64,000 nt of DNA from CAYPHA01 sp964410215. Lineage in GTDB: Bacteria > Calditrichota > Calditrichia > Calditrichales > CAYPHA01. This document shows, in pieces, positions 60,261 to 64,000 of the stretch. Numbering within the stretch: position 1 is the first letter of the stretch; every line of letters begins with the position of its first letter. The stretch lies in NCBI GenBank assembly GCA_964410215.1, contig CAYPHA010000016.1, positions 1 through 64,000 on the forward strand, in the 5' to 3' direction. Under the pieces are notes generated by a model. The model made no database searches and was not told the DNA's origin. It saw only the letters and a list, made by a program, of their open reading frames with translations. The position numbers and the translations under genes are program-made.

Positions 60261-61418
60261 TTATTCGGCATCATCCGGATTTTCTACAGCATTAATTATA
60301 TTTATTATTTCTTTTACGGCTTTTACATCGTGCACGCGCACGACATCCGCACCGTTATGCAGAGATGCCTGCACCGTGGCCAGGGTGCCATACAAGCGCT
60401 CGTTTGTTGCCCTGCCTGATATCTTACCAATAAACGATTTTCGTGAAGTGCCCATCAGGATGGGATAGCTCAGGAACCGGAAATCGTTAAGATCACGAAT
60501 GAGACGAAGGTTGTCAGACAACCGCTTTCCGAAACCGATACCGGGATCCAGCATCAGCATCTCCAGTCCATCACGGACAAGCTCCCCGGTACGCTTTTCA
60601 AAGTACCGGTAAATCTCGGCAACCACATCACGGTAATGCGGATTCTTCTGCATATCCCTGGGTGTACCCTTCATATGCATAATAATCAGCGGAACCGCGG
60701 ATTGCAACACAACCCGGGCCATTTCCGGATCAAACGTAGCTGCACTGATGTCGTTGACCATATCACAGCCGGCCTGGAGTGCAGACCGGGCAACAGGGGC
60801 TTTATACGTATCAACGGAGATGAGCACATCCGAATGGGCCCGGACCTTTTCGATCACCGGCAAAATACGCCGTTCCTCTTCCGAAGCGGGAACGGGCTCA
60901 GCCCCCGGACGGCTGGATTCGCCACCGATATCGATGATCGTTGCGCCTTCTTCCACCATAGCCAGGGCATGTTCGACGGCGTTTTCTGCTTCCAGGTAGC
61001 GCCCTCCGTCAGAGAACGAATCGGGTGTAACATTCAGAATACCCATGATGAAAGGCCCCTCCGAGAAATCGAGTCTACGCTTGTTCCACTGCCATACCGG
61101 TTTCCGGGGATTAAAAAAATGGCTCAGCTGCCTCGCGGCTCTCCCCCATTCCACGTCACCGGGATTGACCAGCCGTTCCAGGACGGATACTGCTTCCGGG
61201 CTGCTGAAACTGATATAGAGGTTGCCGGAATCTTCGCACAGAATGCGTGCGTCACTCCTTTTTTCAAGCTGGGATATTGTCTGCATATCACGGTCATTTA
61301 GACCGGAGAATTCAAACAGAAAAGGTGAGAAAGGGAATTCAGAAAGGTTTATTTCAAGCGAGCGGGCCACCTGTTTGCGCCGATACGGTCCGGTCAGACA
61401 GATCGGTCTAATTCGCAT
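60261..61418 (-). CDS. folP: Dihydropteroate synthase with N-terminal extension
   Basis: DHPS joins p-aminobenzoate to dihydropterin pyrophosphate in folate synthesis. The C-terminal ~270 residues show the TIM-barrel signatures FIMGILNVTPDSFSDGG, IDIGGESSRPGA, ISVDTYKAPV, NDISAATFD, IIMHMKGTPRDMQ, LDPGIGFGK and GTSRKSFIG, and end with VRVHDV. About 115 residues precede it, longer than the usual enzyme (270-290 residues). This N-terminal part (SGLNDRDMQTISQLEKRSDA) could be a small alpha/beta domain, as found in some other phyla. The start overlaps the TPR gene by 11 bases. Confidence 0.94.
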   Translation of the reverse strand: MRIRPICLTGPYRRKQVARSLEINLSEFPFSPFLFEFSGLNDRDMQTISQLEKRSDARILCEDSGNLYISFSSPEAVSVLERLVNPGDVEWGRAARQLSHFFNPRKPVWQWNKRRLDFSEGPFIMGILNVTPDSFSDGGRYLEAENAVEHALAMVEEGATIIDIGGESSRPGAEPVPASEEERRILPVIEKVRAHSDVLISVDTYKAPVARSALQAGCDMVNDISAATFDPEMARVVLQSAVPLIIMHMKGTPRDMQKNPHYRDVVAEIYRYFEKRTGELVRDGLEMLMLDPGIGFGKRLSDNLRLIRDLNDFRFLSYPILMGTSRKSFIGKISGRATNERLYGTLATVQASLHNGADVVRVHDVKAVKEIINIINAVENPDDAE

Positions 61419-63003
61419 TGTTATGATTCCTCAGCGTATCGGACTGCATTTCTTCCAGAATGATACGGATGCCGGCCATGGCTTCTTTTGCATAGGTGTC
61501 GTCAGCCCCCGTTTTACGTTTTACGCGCTCACGGTAATAATAGAGCGCCGAATCGTTTTCTCCAAGCGAACGATAGGTCAGTCCCATATAAAGAAAGGCA
61601 TCCACATTTTGATCGATGCGGATGGCTTCGCGGAAATGGTCCAGGGCCTTCCGGTATTCTTTTTTTCGAAACGAGACGATGCCTTTATTATAATGCAGAT
61701 TCGAATCGTCCGGAAAACGATCTTCCAGCCGTGAATAAATACGGCTGGCATCATCGAGACGGTCTGTTTTAAGATAGGTGGTGGCCAGCAGGCTCAGAAT
61801 TTTCGGATCATCGCCCTGAAGCTTCAGGAATTTTTCCATGACCCGGATCGCATTGGTCGTTCCCGTACCCGTTTGCGTTCCCGTACCGGTCAGGTAATAC
61901 TCTTCTGCCAGGGCATGAACCGCATTATTGTAGGCCGGGTCCAGTGAAACCGCATGCTCCAGCAATTCGATTCGGTTTTCAAATCCAAGCTCATGCAGAC
62001 GCATGGTCAAAAGGGAACTCAAATAATAGTAGATCCGGCTATTCAGCGGATCTTCCGTCAGGGCCTTTTTGAAAAATACATCGGCATCATCAAATTCTTC
62101 TTCCCACAGCGCCACCCTTCCCAGGATGACGGCTACTTCCGGCGGATCTGTTTTAGCGTTCACCAGGGGATAGAGCAGATGTTTCAAACGGTCGAAATAT
62201 TCATTATTAATACCGGTAAACCTGGCCCGCTCGCGGTCCACCTCCACAAGCAAACCTTCATGCAGCAGGCGCCGGGCATACAAGACGGTCAGCTCAATAT
62301 CCTCCATGGGATCCGTGACGACCGGTATCTCATCAAAGTCCCTGTGCAACAGGGCACGTTTTGCCATAATAAACTGCTTATTGACCGGACGGACTCTTTT
62401 TGATGTATTTTTAAAAAGGTCAAGGTCGGACGGCCATGCAGCCATCGCGGCGGAGAGATCGGCCGCAGTGGCGGATGCCGCTTCCAGCGTTACCTCATTG
62501 TCATTACCTGCCCTTGAAACGGACAATCTTACCTTTCCGTCACGCTGCACGGTACTGCGTATAACAATGACACTCCCGAGTTTTTCGGACAACCTTTCCC
62601 AGGCCGTATAAAGCGACACCGAGTCGGGAAGCAGGGTCTCATAGGCCCATTCCCAGCGGTGCAGCACATACCGGTTATGCAGGTTATTCCGTGATAGCCG
62701 TTTGAAAAATTCCGGTACCATGAAGGCCTCCGGGCCATCCTTCATTTTTCCTTCCTGTCCGACACCGGGCAGAACCATGACCCGCAGACGGGGCTGGGGC
62801 GGCCTCAGAACGGACCAGAGTGTAACGTAAACGAGTATGACGATCAGTGAAAAAAGAATGCGGCGGTCTCTTGCCGCTTTCTTCGATATGAGATCGGATC
62901 CGCGGAGCAGCGAAAAGGTGAGATGAATGGCTAACAGAACAGCAAGAAGTACCGGGAATCCACCCGGTACTTCGCCCGATAAAAACTCAAAAATGGTCAG
63001 CAT
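61408..63003 (-). CDS. Inner-membrane TPR protein
   Basis: The 531-residue product has two hydrophobic segments near the N-terminus (about 16-33 and 48-66) joined by a basic loop. An unassigned region follows, and tetratricopeptide repeats fill the second half (DPAYNNAVHALAEEYYLTG, SNLHYNKGIVSFRKKEYRKA, QNVDAFLYMGLTYRSLGEND). A TGTGTQTGTGT stretch interrupts the repeats and is encoded by an 18-bp near-duplication (61858-61887). It lies between ftsH and folP; the folP ATG falls inside its last codons. No specific role can be assigned. An envelope scaffold is plausible. Confidence 0.82.
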   Translation of the reverse strand: MLTIFEFLSGEVPGGFPVLLAVLLAIHLTFSLLRGSDLISKKAARDRRILFSLIVILVYVTLWSVLRPPQPRLRVMVLPGVGQEGKMKDGPEAFMVPEFFKRLSRNNLHNRYVLHRWEWAYETLLPDSVSLYTAWERLSEKLGSVIVIRSTVQRDGKVRLSVSRAGNDNEVTLEAASATAADLSAAMAAWPSDLDLFKNTSKRVRPVNKQFIMAKRALLHRDFDEIPVVTDPMEDIELTVLYARRLLHEGLLVEVDRERARFTGINNEYFDRLKHLLYPLVNAKTDPPEVAVILGRVALWEEEFDDADVFFKKALTEDPLNSRIYYYLSSLLTMRLHELGFENRIELLEHAVSLDPAYNNAVHALAEEYYLTGTGTQTGTGTTNAIRVMEKFLKLQGDDPKILSLLATTYLKTDRLDDASRIYSRLEDRFPDDSNLHYNKGIVSFRKKEYRKALDHFREAIRIDQNVDAFLYMGLTYRSLGENDSALYYYRERVKRKTGADDTYAKEAMAGIRIILEEMQSDTLRNHNNAN

Positions 63004-63021
63004 GCGGCATTCCGGTCGTGT

Positions 63022-63999
63022 TTATTTATCGTCCGTACCCGTGTTTTCCGGTTTATCGTTATCTTTTTTACCGGATTCCTTTTTCGATTCTGTTTTCTTT
63101 TCAGTGTCTTCTTTCGTTTTCCTGGTTGTTCGCGCCGGTTTTGTCGTTTTCTTTTCCGTTTTCTTCCCGGTTTTTGCTTCCGTTTCCTTATTTTTCGACT
63201 CTTTTGCTTCGGCTTTTTTTACACCGAAAGCCGGACCGTCGATACGCTCACCACGCATCACGGCATCGATCTGTTCCCCGTCCAGCAGTTCATGAACCAG
63301 CAGTGCTTCGGCGAGGGCATGGAGTTTATCGACATTATCCTTCAGGATGTTTTCCGCCTTGTTTTCCGAATCCCGTACGATGCGATTGACTTCGAGATCG
63401 ATACTGCGTGCGGTTTCTTCACTGTAATCCCGGTGCTGGGCAATTTCCCGGCCGAGAAAGATTTCCTGTTCTTTTTTACCGAAACTGATCGGCCCCAGAT
63501 TATCGCTCATACCCCATTCACAGACCATTTTACGGGCGATATCGGTGGCCCGTTCAATATCATTGCCGGCACCGGTCGTCAGCCTGTTGAACACAAGTTT
63601 TTCCGCGGCGCGTCCGCCGAGCAGCTTGGCCAGCATACCTTCCAGGTAATCCTTCGAATAGGTATGTTTCTCATCGAGTGGAAGGTAGGACGTCACACCC
63701 AACGCCCGGCCGCGCGGAATAATGGTTACCTTGTGAACCGGATCGGTTCCGGGAATCATTTTCCCGACCAGCACATGACCTGATTCATGATAAGCCGTCG
63801 TTTTCTTTTCCTCATCCGAAATAAGCATGGATTTCCGTTCCATACCCATCATAATCTTATCTTTTGCTTCTTCAAAATCATCCATGCCCACTTTATTCTT
63901 ATTGCGACGGGCGGCCAGGAGCGCTGCTTCATTGACAAGATTGGCGATATCGGCACCGGACAAACCCGGTGTCCCCTTGGCCAGCGCCTCGATGTCCAC
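63022..63999 (-). CDS. ftsH: ATP-dependent zinc metalloprotease FtsH, C-terminal part (cut by the window edge)
   Basis: This is the C-terminal half of FtsH, the membrane AAA+ protease that degrades damaged or regulatory proteins. Visible are the end of the AAA domain (GTPGLSGADIANLVNEAAL, including the SRH region's tail) and the M41 peptidase with HESGH (His-Glu-x-x-His zinc site), GRALGVTSYLP, LGGRAAE and LTTGAGNDIERAT. The N-terminal membrane part and Walker motifs lie beyond position 64000. After the protease domain comes a ~90-residue tail of Lys, Glu and Thr (from about residue 240), longer than usual and likely disordered. The frame is open at the right edge. Confidence 0.94.
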   Translation of the reverse strand: MDIEALAKGTPGLSGADIANLVNEAALLAARRNKNKVGMDDFEEAKDKIMMGMERKSMLISDEEKKTTAYHESGHVLVGKMIPGTDPVHKVTIIPRGRALGVTSYLPLDEKHTYSKDYLEGMLAKLLGGRAAEKLVFNRLTTGAGNDIERATDIARKMVCEWGMSDNLGPISFGKKEQEIFLGREIAQHRDYSEETARSIDLEVNRIVRDSENKAENILKDNVDKLHALAEALLVHELLDGEQIDAVMRGERIDGPAFGVKKAEAKESKNKETEAKTGKKTEKKTTKPARTTRKTKEDTEKKTESKKESGKKDNDKPENTGTDDK

Positions 64000-64000
64000 G

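Overview
The window reads as a stretch of chromosome from a diderm bacterium of the Fibrobacterota-Chlorobiota-Bacteroidota (FCB) group, probably outside the classical Bacteroidota (a Calditrichota-, Marinimicrobia- or KSB1-like lineage is my best guess). The grounds are type IX secretion components (PorU- and PorV-type proteins), several secreted proteins with type A C-terminal sorting domains, and DUF4837, DUF5683-like and DUF2723 proteins. Many genes carry strong GGAGG Shine-Dalgarno sites, which most Bacteroidota lack. I see no prophage, insertion sequence, CRISPR array or integrase; this is core chromosome.

Layout. Positions 1-1070 hold the plus-strand genes: the 3' part of a tRNA-Glu with its terminator, tadA, tRNA-Ser(GGA), and a structured non-coding block made of a long hairpin followed by 2.6 copies of a 70-bp tandem repeat. 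From 1096 to the right edge every gene lies on the minus strand, so transcription runs from high to low coordinates, usually with short gaps or 1-23 nt overlaps. In transcription order: ftsH (cut by the edge), a membrane TPR protein, folP, cdaA; a 5.3-kb gene for a repetitive type IX cargo protein; the porU operon (porU, PorV/PorQ-type barrel, FN3 lipoprotein, small SLBB protein); two paralogous outer-membrane proteins with coiled-coil tails; prfB (with a programmed +1 frameshift), lysS, lolC, lolD, recG, a GT2 glycosyltransferase, a DUF2723 glycosyltransferase, a flippase-like protein and DUF4837; purE; a PfkB kinase, an RfbD-type reductase and a polyprenyl-phosphate-mannose synthase-like enzyme; accA, a thioesterase and a Trm112-like protein; porV; an M6-like protein with a lost zinc motif; a protease/propeller/Omp85-like barrel protein; two DUF5683-like proteins; rsmB; the operon ffh-rpsP-khpA-rimM-trmD-rplS; an Ig-like lipoprotein and dapF; a TPR lipoprotein; manC; a small unknown protein; PilZ; an M30-like secreted metalloprotease; a lytic transglycosylase and a DUF72 protein.

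How the genes fit together. The main theme is the cell envelope. PorU and PorV-type barrels would process and anchor cargo carrying sorting domains; at least three such cargo candidates are here, at 4247, 22123 and 53811. LolCD serves lipoprotein sorting, and several predicted lipoproteins are encoded nearby. ManC, a Dpm1-like enzyme and the DUF2723 protein could supply a mannose-based surface glycosylation route (inference). The second theme is translation: ffh, rpsP, rimM, trmD, rplS, rsmB, tadA, prfB and lysS.

The most notable sequence-level finds are the prfB frameshift site at 43599-43613, the tandem repeat behind tRNA-Ser, a nested inverted repeat upstream of porV, the M6-like protein with its zinc-binding residues replaced, the protease/propeller/barrel fusion, and the overlapping porU operon with a small SLBB protein. 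No stretch longer than about 300 bases lacks a gene.
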